The notes under the pieces are model-generated. The model was not told the DNA's origin. It made no database searches and saw only the letters and a list, made by a program, of their open reading frames with translations. Both the position numbers and the translations under genes were made by a program. A stretch of 25,401 nucleotides of DNA from a virus, in the IMG/VR virus record IMGVR_UViG_3300042455_000345, positions 1 through 25,401 of that record; one strand, 5' to 3'. Of this stretch, positions 1-6,971 are shown in pieces (the first letter of the stretch is position 1; each line of letters opens with the position of its first letter).

Positions 1-590
1 TAGACATAGTACTCAGCAATAGATTTAATAACCGATGCACCAGTTTTGGGGTCACGATCTTTTTGTACTTCTCGAACCTTACGAATTTTACGTGGGTCGA
101 TGTACCTTAATTCTTTAATGCCTTCTTTTGGATTCTTTTCATTGACGACAATGTGATAGTAAATTCTACCATCAATGTACCATCGCTTGAATAAATCATC
201 GGCAAGATTTGCAAAGTTCAACATACGCATAACGTTGTTAAACTCCTCACGAATCTTTTTCTTAATCGATTCTGGTTGTTTCAGATTATCCATAACGATA
301 TCAAGAATCTTACCCTCCTCAGAACGAGTAATAGCTTCATTGACAATTTCGTCAATAGCCATCTCAAGCTCAGGATGATTCGACATTTCACGGTAACGTG
401 TGATTAGTTCCAACTCATTACGAATTGAACCTTCTAAATCAACATACGTACCATAGTGTGCGTTACCTGTGATAGTAACTGCACCATCATCTATTGCATT
501 TGTCGGTAGAGCAAAAGAAGATTCGTTCGGGTTTTGAACCTGAACGACCTCTTTGTCACCAAAAGTAAAACCAAAAAGTTTAATTGCCAC
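1..590 (-). CDS. gp20: Portal vertex protein, T4 gp20-like (partial, C-terminus beyond left edge)
   Basis: Only the first 196 codons are present. In T4-like phages gp20 forms the dodecameric ring at the unique capsid vertex through which DNA is packaged and to which the neck binds. The visible translation starts (M/V)AIKLFGFTFGDKE and contains a portal-like helical stretch, SNHPELEMAIDEIVNEAI at about residues 89-106, then YIDPRKIRKVREV. This matches my memory of T4-type portals, and the gene's place after gp18 and gp19 fits. The start is GTG at 588-590: an in-frame TAG lies 12 bases upstream, no ATG is available before residue 80 or so, and AGGA at 601-604 gives a ribosome site at 10 bases. 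The identification rests on family pattern plus gene order. The full length cannot be judged. Confidence 0.93.
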   Translation of the reverse strand, partial: MAIKLFGFTFGDKEVVQVQNPNESSFALPTNAIDDGAVTITGNAHYGTYVDLEGSIRNELELITRYREMSNHPELEMAIDEIVNEAITRSEEGKILDIVMDNLKQPESIKKKIREEFNNVMRMLNFANLADDLFKRWYIDGRIYYHIVVNEKNPKEGIKELRYIDPRKIRKVREVQKDRDPKTGASVIKSIAEYYV

Positions 591-611
591 TGTATAATAA
601 TCCTATATTAA

Positions 612-637
612 GAAAGAAGAGCCTAGGCTCCTCTTTC
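612..637 (-). terminator. Hairpin between gp19 and gp20, probable terminator or attenuator
   Basis: Two 12-base arms (612-623 and 626-637) pair with a single G·U. The hairpin starts one base after the gp19 stop codon and is followed on the minus strand by a short T-rich run (TTCTTTCTT overlaps the descending arm). It is the strongest inverted repeat I see in the intergenic DNA. The tail is not a long poly-U, so it may be a partial terminator or an mRNA-stabilising structure that lowers portal expression relative to the tube protein. Confidence 0.6.
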
Positions 638-638
638 G

Positions 639-1184
639 TCAAACCACGTTATCTTCTACGGATTCCCACCATTGATATGATAGAGTCACCGTGAATTCTT
701 CAATTGCATCATTGGAACCCCAGTCAACATCAATTGGAGAAACGTCTGTTGGAAATAAACCAATAAACTTATATTTCTTCAATGTGTCACCGTTCTTGGC
801 GAATTGTTTAACTTCTCCGTCAACAGTATAACTGCCTGGAGTTTGTGCCAATGGGTTACGAACGTTTAAACTGTGGCTGTTCAAGCCATTCATCCATCTT
901 TCAAATGCATTACGCACCACAAAGTCTTCATCATTGATGATCGAAAGTGTCCAGTCAGTGAAGGTTCTGTTGCCTACAAACTTCAACTCACGGCCGAAGT
1001 ATTGAACAGGCACAGTGCCAACAGTAGAACCTGGAAGTTGTGCGGTCTTACACATGAATGATAATTTCGTTTGTGCATTACCAGGTAAAGCAAATGCCGG
1101 AAAAGGCATGGTTACCTCAAAGAGGTTTGGTCTCGCACCATCACCCTGCATTTGAGAGCGGAATTCGTTAATATTAAATGCCAT
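639..1184 (-). CDS. gp19: Tail tube protein, T4 gp19-like
   Basis: The 181-aa protein would polymerise into the inner tail tube through which DNA passes. It has the family's layout: an N-terminal segment MAFNINEFRSQMQ, then a beta-rich core with CKTAQLPGSTVGTVPVQYFGRELK at about 45-68, FTDWTLSIINDEDF at about 76-89 and the C-terminal strand EEFTVTLSYQWWE. The length is close to T4 gp19 (163 aa). It lies directly after the sheath gene, as in T4. GGAG at about 1193-1196 gives a well-spaced ribosome site for the ATG at 1182-1184. A late-promoter-like box lies just upstream. The product should be abundant, which fits the hairpin that follows. Confidence 0.95.
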   Translation of the reverse strand: MAFNINEFRSQMQGDGARPNLFEVTMPFPAFALPGNAQTKLSFMCKTAQLPGSTVGTVPVQYFGRELKFVGNRTFTDWTLSIINDEDFVVRNAFERWMNGLNSHSLNVRNPLAQTPGSYTVDGEVKQFAKNGDTLKKYKFIGLFPTDVSPIDVDWGSNDAIEEFTVTLSYQWWESVEDNVV

Positions 1185-1204
1185 TTAATTTTCTCCTATC
1201 TCTC

Positions 1205-1212
1205 TATTTATT
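1205..1212 (-). promoter_or_regulatory. Late-promoter-like box AATAAATA upstream of gp19
   Basis: On the minus strand the box reads AATAAATA and overlaps the gp18 stop codon. It lies 20 bases before the gp19 ATG. It matches seven of eight bases of the T4 late promoter TATAAATA. I infer promoter function from similarity and position only. Confidence 0.5.
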
Positions 1213-2887
1213 AGAATCGTCCAACGATTTCATTGAATGCAACACCAGTACGGACTGCAACAAAGTTTAGTTGGATGAAGTTGATGGAACGGGCTGGTTT
1301 GACATAAATGTCACCAACAAACTCATTGCGGTCGATGACTTCCGGTGTATTATTTGTAGTATCACAAACAACACGGAAGTCATAGATGCCACGTCGGCCT
1401 TGGATTTCACGTAAATACGGTTCAACCAAGTTAACAAACTGAGCACGTGTAAATTCATCGTTGAATTCAAACAACGAAGAACGTGAAGCACGAGCAACTG
1501 TTTTCTCTAGTACAATAAACAGTCTACGAACGTTAATTCTGTCCATTGCTTCTGGTCTGTTCAATAGAGTCTTATCACCGAACAATACAGTACCTTCACC
1601 TGGGAAGGTTACAACAGGGTTAATACCTGAATTGTACAATGAATCTCTTTCGGCTTTGGTTGGATTCCATGCCAACTTAACAACGTTCTTAACTTGACCT
1701 CTATTCAAACCAGCTGGTGAGAACCATGGGTCACGGTCAACGTCAGTTCTAACCAATAGACCGGCAATATCACCGTTCAATGGCAACCAACGATATATGT
1801 CATTGTACTTGTCGTATTGATATTTCCATCCACAATCCATAACTGCGTATGAAGAAGATGTGATAGTATCACGATATGTTTTAACAGTTGATGCTTCTAA
1901 ACCTGAGTTATTCAACACAGCAGTTAGTGGTGGAGAAATGAACACCATGCAATCTTTGCGTGACTCGGCAATAGAAATTAGTCTGTCCGGTACTACATCA
2001 TCTGCAGTTTCACCGGCCATCAATAGAGAAACATCAACAGAGTCAACATTGTTAAACAAATCATAAGATGTGTTTCTGTTACCTGCAGTTGGTGCAGTAT
2101 CTTTACCTGCAGACAAGTCAAAGTTATTGACTGCCAAGCCATTGTAAGCACCAGTTGTTGCTACTTGAATAGCAGTTTGACCCCAGTTGGCACCAGTGTC
2201 AGGATGACCCATCCACCAGATGTACTTAGATTTGCTATTGATAACGTCTTTATAGTAGTTTGAAGAACCGTCTGTATTCTTAGCATCGCCTGCTTTAGAA
2301 ACAAAACCAAATTTTTCAATAACTGTATTTGCTGTACCTGTAATTGCACCTGTCATGTCAACAACAACAATATGAATTTCGTCATTTGATGCTGCTGCTC
2401 TGGATGCATATGTGGATGTAGTAGGTGTTGTACTGAATTCACCTGAGTATGTCCAACCTGTTGCAACGTTGGCGTCAGCCATCGAAACACGTAGTCCATT
2501 ACCTAGAGAACCTGGATACTTTGATGCCCATTGAATAGAATTGTTTCCTGCTGCAAAGTTTTGTTCATAGTTTGTTTTGTTAAGAATTCTTACAGGTGTT
2601 CCAATGTTTGTTGCGTTATTCGCTGTAGAACCTACTGAACGAACAACTCTCAAATCTGAACCATATTGTAAAAAGTTTGCTGCGGTGAAGAATGATGTTG
2701 CGGTGTTGCTGTCTGGTTTACCGAATATTTCTACTAATTGGACTTCATTACTAATTGTGATAATCTCATTCACTGGTCCCCAGTTAAAATTTCCTGCAAA
2801 ACCACCAATAGTTGTTGCTGTGGAAGGCACAACTGTTGTAAGGTCAACTTCTGAAACATTCACGCCTGGTGATAATTGAAAAGCCAT
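1211..2887 (-). CDS. gp18: Tail sheath protein, T4 gp18-like
   Basis: The 558-aa protein would form the contractile sheath around the tail tube. It begins MAFQLSPGVNVSEVDLTTVV, the typical SPGV-x-V-x-E-x-D opening of contractile sheath proteins. It ends with the conserved C-terminal domain region (about 440-558), including RRLFIVLEKTVARAS, a segment of the kind FEFNDEFTRAQFVNLVEPYL, and the final FIQLNFVAVRTGVAFNEIVG. It is shorter than T4 gp18 (659 aa), as is usual for marine relatives, which lack part of the surface domains. AAGGAG at 2896-2901 lies 8 bases before the ATG, a near-ideal ribosome site, and a late-promoter-like box precedes it. Both agree with high expression of a major virion protein. 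Confidence 0.96.
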   Translation of the reverse strand: MAFQLSPGVNVSEVDLTTVVPSTATTIGGFAGNFNWGPVNEIITISNEVQLVEIFGKPDSNTATSFFTAANFLQYGSDLRVVRSVGSTANNATNIGTPVRILNKTNYEQNFAAGNNSIQWASKYPGSLGNGLRVSMADANVATGWTYSGEFSTTPTTSTYASRAAASNDEIHIVVVDMTGAITGTANTVIEKFGFVSKAGDAKNTDGSSNYYKDVINSKSKYIWWMGHPDTGANWGQTAIQVATTGAYNGLAVNNFDLSAGKDTAPTAGNRNTSYDLFNNVDSVDVSLLMAGETADDVVPDRLISIAESRKDCMVFISPPLTAVLNNSGLEASTVKTYRDTITSSSYAVMDCGWKYQYDKYNDIYRWLPLNGDIAGLLVRTDVDRDPWFSPAGLNRGQVKNVVKLAWNPTKAERDSLYNSGINPVVTFPGEGTVLFGDKTLLNRPEAMDRINVRRLFIVLEKTVARASRSSLFEFNDEFTRAQFVNLVEPYLREIQGRRGIYDFRVVCDTTNNTPEVIDRNEFVGDIYVKPARSINFIQLNFVAVRTGVAFNEIVGRF

Positions 2888-2934
2888 GGTTTAATCTCCT
2901 TTTAAGGGCTGAATTATTTTTTTAATGTATGTTG

Positions 2935-2942
2935 TATTTATG
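2935..2942 (-). promoter_or_regulatory. Late-promoter-like box CATAAATA upstream of gp18
   Basis: On the minus strand CATAAATA begins three bases after the gp17 stop and lies 47 bases before the gp18 ATG, leaving room for a leader with the strong ribosome site at 2896-2901. Seven of eight bases match the T4 late promoter. The 58-base gap is otherwise AT-rich with nothing else recognisable. Confidence 0.6.
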
Positions 2943-2945
2943 TTT

Positions 2946-4586
2946 TTAAAAATTTGAGGATATATAACCTCGGCTTCTAACATCATCTTGCCATACTGTA
3001 CCACCAGAATCAATTACTGGTTCTGGTCTGCCATCGTCAATGATACCTACTGGTGCCAAATCTTCGTCACCTAACATATTTTGTTCCTCTAACATCATCT
3101 TACGGATGTCGATATTGGTATCTTCTTTAAAATAACTCTGTGCAGTTAACCAAGAGAATAACACCAGACCCATAACTAAGTCATCGTTGTTACCTTCTTC
3201 TGCCTCATAACTGTCTCGAACTCGCACAAACGTATTAAGTTCGGCAATTGTGTCAAAGTCATTGATAATTAACTTGTCATTTTCAATCAAGGTCTTCAAG
3301 TTGGCACAACCAATCTTTTTGACTGATTTTGTGGTCTTGATACCGAATGATGTAGAACGCTTGAAACCACCTGAAATTGATTGTCCTTTAATATGATGGT
3401 GTTCTAGCTTATATATGTTCTCATATTCCAGATCATAGTGTAGAATGTCCACGACCTGTTGGCCAATATTGTTAGTCTCAATCAACGCAAATGCTGTATT
3501 GTATCTTTTACATAATGCATAAACAACTGTAGGTAAAAATAACAATGGTAGTTTATTGTTTCGATATTTGGCAACTTGCCTATATGGAACTTGAGACACA
3601 TCAAGTATATTAATCGTTGAGTAATCTTGTGCAACACCTTCAGAACAATCTACACAACCAATGTATAGGTGTCCTGGTATTGGGTCTTGGTAGATATCTA
3701 AACAATCTTCTTGTTTCAATGGGTCAAAGAATGCCAGTGACCTCAATTTAGAACCAGTGATTAATGTTGCCGATGAACCAATAAATTCTGTCTCAAACTC
3801 TTGTCGGAACTGTTCTTCTGATGTGTTACGTATGGTCTCTTCTTTCCATGCGGCATCACGTCCTGGCACCTGTGACCAATGAACCTCCAATGGTTTATAG
3901 GTCGACCGTTTCTCTGTTGCATCAACCCACATCTTATAGAAGTGGTTCAGTCCATATGGGGTAGAAACAATAATAACTTTGGTAGTCTTACCAGATGAGA
4001 TAACAGGATAGGTTGACGTAAAGAATTCGTCAGCCATATTCTTTGGAACGAACGCAAATTCGTCCAAGAAAATTAAGTTATAAGAACCACCTCGAACACC
4101 AGATGCTGATGTTGCAAAGGCTGCAATCTTTGATTTGTTTTCTAGTTCAATATTACCTTTGTTCCAAGTAATGATACCTTGTTGCAACCAAAGTGGTAAG
4201 TATTCATATGCATATTGCACACGACCTAAAATTTCACGTGCAAGTGAACCTTTGTTGGCAAGAATGGCAATACTGTAATCGTCTTGAAATAGAATCGACC
4301 ATAACATAAAACCTACAGTCGTAGTTGTTTTACCAACCTGACGAGGCATCTTTGCAATACAGAATCGATTTTCGTGGAATGTTCGTACCATGTCCTCTTG
4401 GAATGGCCACATTTTGAAAGGCACAAGGCCATGGTCAACGTTAACAATTTTAACGTATGACTTAATGAAGTAAACTGGATCTTCAGTACATTTTATAATC
4501 TCGGCAACTTGTTCTTCGGTGTAAGATAGTTCTACACCAGTTCGTTTTAAGTTTGCGTTGCCGAGGTAACCACCTGCGTCAATCAT
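2946..4586 (-). CDS. gp17: Terminase large subunit, T4 gp17-like packaging ATPase/nuclease
   Basis: The 546-aa motor protein cuts concatemeric DNA and drives it into the prohead. All key motifs can be read. They are an adenine-binding Q-type motif (PFQ at 61-63), Walker A PRQVGKTT at 81-88, Walker B LIFLDEFAF at 171-179 with D175 and catalytic E176, and the coupling motif STPYG at 208-212. The RNase-H-like nuclease acids are D313 (in VDCSEG), E370 (in ALIETNN) and D468/D469 (in GNNDDLVMG). It is shorter than T4 gp17 (610 aa). The ATG overlaps the stop of the preceding Dps-like gene in a TAATG junction, which suggests coupled translation. In T4 the preceding gene is gp16, so the Dps-like gene interrupts the normal pair. 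Confidence 0.98.
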   Translation of the reverse strand: MIDAGGYLGNANLKRTGVELSYTEEQVAEIIKCTEDPVYFIKSYVKIVNVDHGLVPFKMWPFQEDMVRTFHENRFCIAKMPRQVGKTTTTVGFMLWSILFQDDYSIAILANKGSLAREILGRVQYAYEYLPLWLQQGIITWNKGNIELENKSKIAAFATSASGVRGGSYNLIFLDEFAFVPKNMADEFFTSTYPVISSGKTTKVIIVSTPYGLNHFYKMWVDATEKRSTYKPLEVHWSQVPGRDAAWKEETIRNTSEEQFRQEFETEFIGSSATLITGSKLRSLAFFDPLKQEDCLDIYQDPIPGHLYIGCVDCSEGVAQDYSTINILDVSQVPYRQVAKYRNNKLPLLFLPTVVYALCKRYNTAFALIETNNIGQQVVDILHYDLEYENIYKLEHHHIKGQSISGGFKRSTSFGIKTTKSVKKIGCANLKTLIENDKLIINDFDTIAELNTFVRVRDSYEAEEGNNDDLVMGLVLFSWLTAQSYFKEDTNIDIRKMMLEEQNMLGDEDLAPVGIIDDGRPEPVIDSGGTVWQDDVRSRGYISSNF

Positions 4587-5020
4587 TATTTAATAAAACT
4601 TCTTAACATCCATGCATGTTTTTGGTGTTGGTCTAACAAGTCTTGCAGAAAATTACCAACAGCTGGTTCTCCTGCTTGGTCAGCAGCCACAATACCTGCA
4701 CGTAAATGAACAATTAATCTATCGTTATCTCTTTTCAATTCTGCCAACATTGAAATTGGAGAAGGAATAATTACTGATTCTTCTAAGTCAGCCAACTCTA
4801 ACATTCTCAACAAAGAACCTGGTGCATATGAATCCAACATACGAATCTTCTCTGCAATTAAATCGGTATTATTGAATATAGAAGTGTATAGTTCACCAAA
4901 GAAATCGTGATATTCAGAGAAGTCTGATCCTTCTACGTTCCAGTGAAACCCGTGAGTCTTAAAATACAAGGCAAAATTTGTACCTAATATTACTTTCATT
5001 TGTTGAATTAATTGATCCAT
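4586..5020 (-). CDS. Dps/mini-ferritin-like protein inside the packaging operon
   Basis: The 144-aa protein looks like a Dps-type ferritin-like four-helix protein. Dps forms 12-mers that oxidise and store iron using peroxide, and some also bind DNA. Seen here: the signature HWNVEG at 26-31 after a hydrophobic helix, then YHDFFGELY at 37-45, D53 and E57 in NTDLIAEKIR, and the typical C-terminal helix ending HQKHAWMLRSFIK. Aligned by spacing to E. coli Dps, the ferroxidase ligands H51, H63, D78 and E82 correspond to H26, H38, D53 and E57. The D67 equivalent is G42. The lysine-rich N-terminal tail that E. coli Dps uses for DNA binding is absent. It lies one base after the gp16 stop (TAATATG) and overlaps the gp17 start, so it should be made with the terminase. 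The biological role in the phage is unknown. Confidence 0.88.
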   Translation of the reverse strand: MDQLIQQMKVILGTNFALYFKTHGFHWNVEGSDFSEYHDFFGELYTSIFNNTDLIAEKIRMLDSYAPGSLLRMLELADLEESVIIPSPISMLAELKRDNDRLIVHLRAGIVAADQAGEPAVGNFLQDLLDQHQKHAWMLRSFIK

Positions 5021-5021
5021 A

Positions 5022-5417
5022 TTATTTCTCTTTATTTGACTTTAAAAACTTTACCAATTCTGTGGTTGAACCAACAAACACAGCTTTATCTATGTTCATT
5101 GATTTATCATTCATAGATTTTGGTGCTAAATCTTTTTTGCGTTTTTGAATTTCCATTAGGTCTTTATTTAGGTCAGACATATTTTTAAGCATTGTGGCCA
5201 CAACCTCGAATGCTCTTGGGTGATGCGTGTCTTTAGCAACGTGTATCAAAGTGTCCATTGCAGAGTTACCTTTGGTAATCATCTCACGTATATTCTGCCG
5301 AGCAAACTCAGCATCATCGGCAATATCTGGTGTTAAGTCAGTGTGTACTAACTGACCAGCAGATTCCAATGGTTCGATCTCCAATAATTGAGAAAGATTT
5401 TCATCCATTTTTTTCAT
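5022..5417 (-). CDS. gp16: Terminase small subunit, T4 gp16-like
   Basis: The 131-aa protein is assigned as the small terminase, which recognises DNA and regulates the gp17 motor. The central region ADDAEFARQNIREMITKG at about 34-51, followed by SAMDTLIHVAKDTHHPRAFEVVATMLKNMSD (52 onward) and a charged helix with QKRKKDL, matches the helical core of T4-type gp16, where I recall an equivalent xARxNI..LI..G..AL..L...A...E.PRA pattern. Length is somewhat below T4 gp16 (164 aa). The start could be either the ATG at 5417 or the second Met three codons later. Neither has a convincing ribosome site. Its normal partner gene gp17 is displaced by the Dps-like gene. Confidence 0.88.
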   Translation of the reverse strand: MKKMDENLSQLLEIEPLESAGQLVHTDLTPDIADDAEFARQNIREMITKGNSAMDTLIHVAKDTHHPRAFEVVATMLKNMSDLNKDLMEIQKRKKDLAPKSMNDKSMNIDKAVFVGSTTELVKFLKSNKEK

Positions 5418-5433
5418 AATTTATTTTAAATGT

Positions 5434-6084
5434 TTATAAATTTGCAATTGCGGTTTGAAAATCAGCATAAGTTGCACTGTTTGCAGCTAAACTTTTTAGA
5501 CTTGTTATGGTAATAGTTGTATTACTTGTTGTATTTGCTTTATTAAACGCAGCTTGTGCTTGAGTTAGAGATAGTGTGGTATTAGATGCAACGAAAGAGG
5601 CAGGCTGTTGAATAATAACATTACCAACCATACCGGCATGGTTTTGGCATTGGTAAACATATGTTGAACCTACTAGACTAAAAGGAACTTTCCAATAAAG
5701 AGTGCCGTTTATCTGAGCTTGTGCGTTAGAACTCGTTGAAACTGTACCAGTATTGCTAACGTGTGTTAGTCCTATATTGAAACTAGAACCACCTGATGAT
5801 GTCCGTATCATAAACGGATGACCATCTAAATTATTTAAAACAAATGCTATGGTTTCACCACCAGAAACATACACTGTAGGATTGTTTCCTGAATATTGAT
5901 CGATTAGATAAGCACTTGATCCAGAAGCTGTTACAGATAATCCGGTAACAGCACTCGTATAATTAGAGTTAGTTGTGTTATAAACTTCTGTAAAATTTTC
6001 GTTGAGTTTGGTGAAAGCCGTTCGCAGAGGATCACCTGTGCCAGTATTTGGTCCTGTTCCTATATCAATTGTTTGTTGTGTCAT
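5434..6084 (-). CDS. Virion-associated cupredoxin-domain protein
   Basis: The 216-aa protein has three parts. Residues 1-40 carry a phage fibre-type motif (TGDPLRTAFTKLNENFTEVY, a pattern I know from T4-like structural proteins of aquatic phages). Residues about 41-162 form a cupredoxin-like beta domain. Residues 163-216 are Ala/Thr/Asn-rich and resemble the fibre repeats (AQAAFNKANT). A complete set of type 1 copper ligands is visible: H89 in DGHPFMI and C146, H149 and M152 in YQCQNHAGMVG. The C-x2-H-x2-M spacing is the same as in amicyanin. The gene overlaps the gp15 stop (TAATG) and precedes gp16, so it should be a late structural product. No signal peptide is visible. The same domain occurs in the giant fibre at 21871-22262. 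Copper binding is inferred from the residues only; the fold may have been co-opted for adhesion. Confidence 0.8.
   Translation of the reverse strand: MTQQTIDIGTGPNTGTGDPLRTAFTKLNENFTEVYNTTNSNYTSAVTGLSVTASGSSAYLIDQYSGNNPTVYVSGGETIAFVLNNLDGHPFMIRTSSGGSSFNIGLTHVSNTGTVSTSSNAQAQINGTLYWKVPFSLVGSTYVYQCQNHAGMVGNVIIQQPASFVASNTTLSLTQAQAAFNKANTTSNTTITITSLKSLAANSATYADFQTAIANL
5581..5972 (-). repeat. Cupredoxin-domain duplication, copy 1
   Basis: This 392-base stretch aligns end to end, with no net length change, to 21871-22262 inside the giant fibre gene. Long runs are identical, for example around the GHPFMIR codons at 5806-5824. The two encoded segments differ at roughly 29 of 130 residues by my count by eye. 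Confidence 0.88.
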
Positions 6085-6971
6085 TATAGTTTATCCGTTT
6101 TAATTAATGTTGAATCAGTAAATACTAAAGTAGTATCTGAAGTAGTAAAAATAACTTGAGGTTCATATGTAGAACCAAATGATGTAAACGTTTCTGCAAA
6201 TCCATATTCATCATCTGGACCAGCAGTGTTTGGATTTGGTCTAGTTTGCACAGAAGATATAATTGAATTTTGTGTGAATGTATTTGATGTGATAATGTCA
6301 CCATTTGCCGAGTTGGCAAAATTCATATGTGTGTTTGCAGTAGATGTTGTAATCATCTCACTTGTCTTAACTGGTGGCCAAATATATGCTTTGGCTGTGA
6401 ATGTCAAGTCCCATAGAATCAAACGAGTACTCATCATATCACCTTCATAATCTGTAGTTGTCGATACAGAATTTAATATAATTGGCATGTCGTACTTTTG
6501 ATCCATACCAGGAATAAAATCCATCGTTACAGTAAAATCTGGTGTGAAGAATGGAAGTATTTGTTCCATAATCTGAGCACCATCTTCTGTATTACGAACA
6601 TATACTGATAAGTTAAAATCAAAGTTATATGGTATTGGTCCGTATTGTGACTTTAATGAACTGTTATTTGCACCAACTGAAAAGTTTCGGTTAGTAGTAA
6701 CACCTTTGCGACTAGAATCATATGACATACCTACCATATCAAATGAAATTCTAGGCACAGATATTGCAATAGATTTTGTTAAGTCTGGATCGGAGGCCAA
6801 ACGAGTTAAGTATTTTTCTTTGGCACCATAAGACAAAGGCACTTTAAATCTTTCGACCTCTGTTGCCATATCTCTGGTGTAACGAATCAACTGAATGTCG
6901 TTAAATAGTGTGCCAAAACCTACGACAACTTTTCGTATGGTTCTGTTATAGAAGTGTGCATTACCTAGCAT
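6084..6971 (-). CDS. gp15: Tail completion / sheath stabiliser protein, T4 gp15-like
   Basis: The 295-aa protein is assigned as gp15, the hexameric ring that caps the tail and joins it to the neck. The N-terminus (MLGNAHFYNRTIRKVVVGFG, FNDIQLIRY, then FKVPLSYGAKEKYLTRL and VPRISFDMVGMSYDSSRK) follows the T4 gp15 pattern of FYNxxFRR, LFxxIxIxR, RVPIxYAxKE and LPRIxxxxxxxxY. The length is close to T4 (272 aa). The C-terminal 70 residues, rich in Thr, Ser and Asn, look less conserved. The start overlaps the gp14 stop in TAATG and the stop overlaps the cupredoxin gene's ATG, so the three genes look translationally coupled. Confidence 0.94.
   Translation of the reverse strand: MLGNAHFYNRTIRKVVVGFGTLFNDIQLIRYTRDMATEVERFKVPLSYGAKEKYLTRLASDPDLTKSIAISVPRISFDMVGMSYDSSRKGVTTNRNFSVGANNSSLKSQYGPIPYNFDFNLSVYVRNTEDGAQIMEQILPFFTPDFTVTMDFIPGMDQKYDMPIILNSVSTTTDYEGDMMSTRLILWDLTFTAKAYIWPPVKTSEMITTSTANTHMNFANSANGDIITSNTFTQNSIISSVQTRPNPNTAGPDDEYGFAETFTSFGSTYEPQVIFTTSDTTLVFTDSTLIKTDKL

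Noticed and set aside
6125-6319. Minus-strand 64-residue frame inside gp15
   Set aside because: It overlaps the C-terminal part of gp15 in another frame, with no ribosome site.
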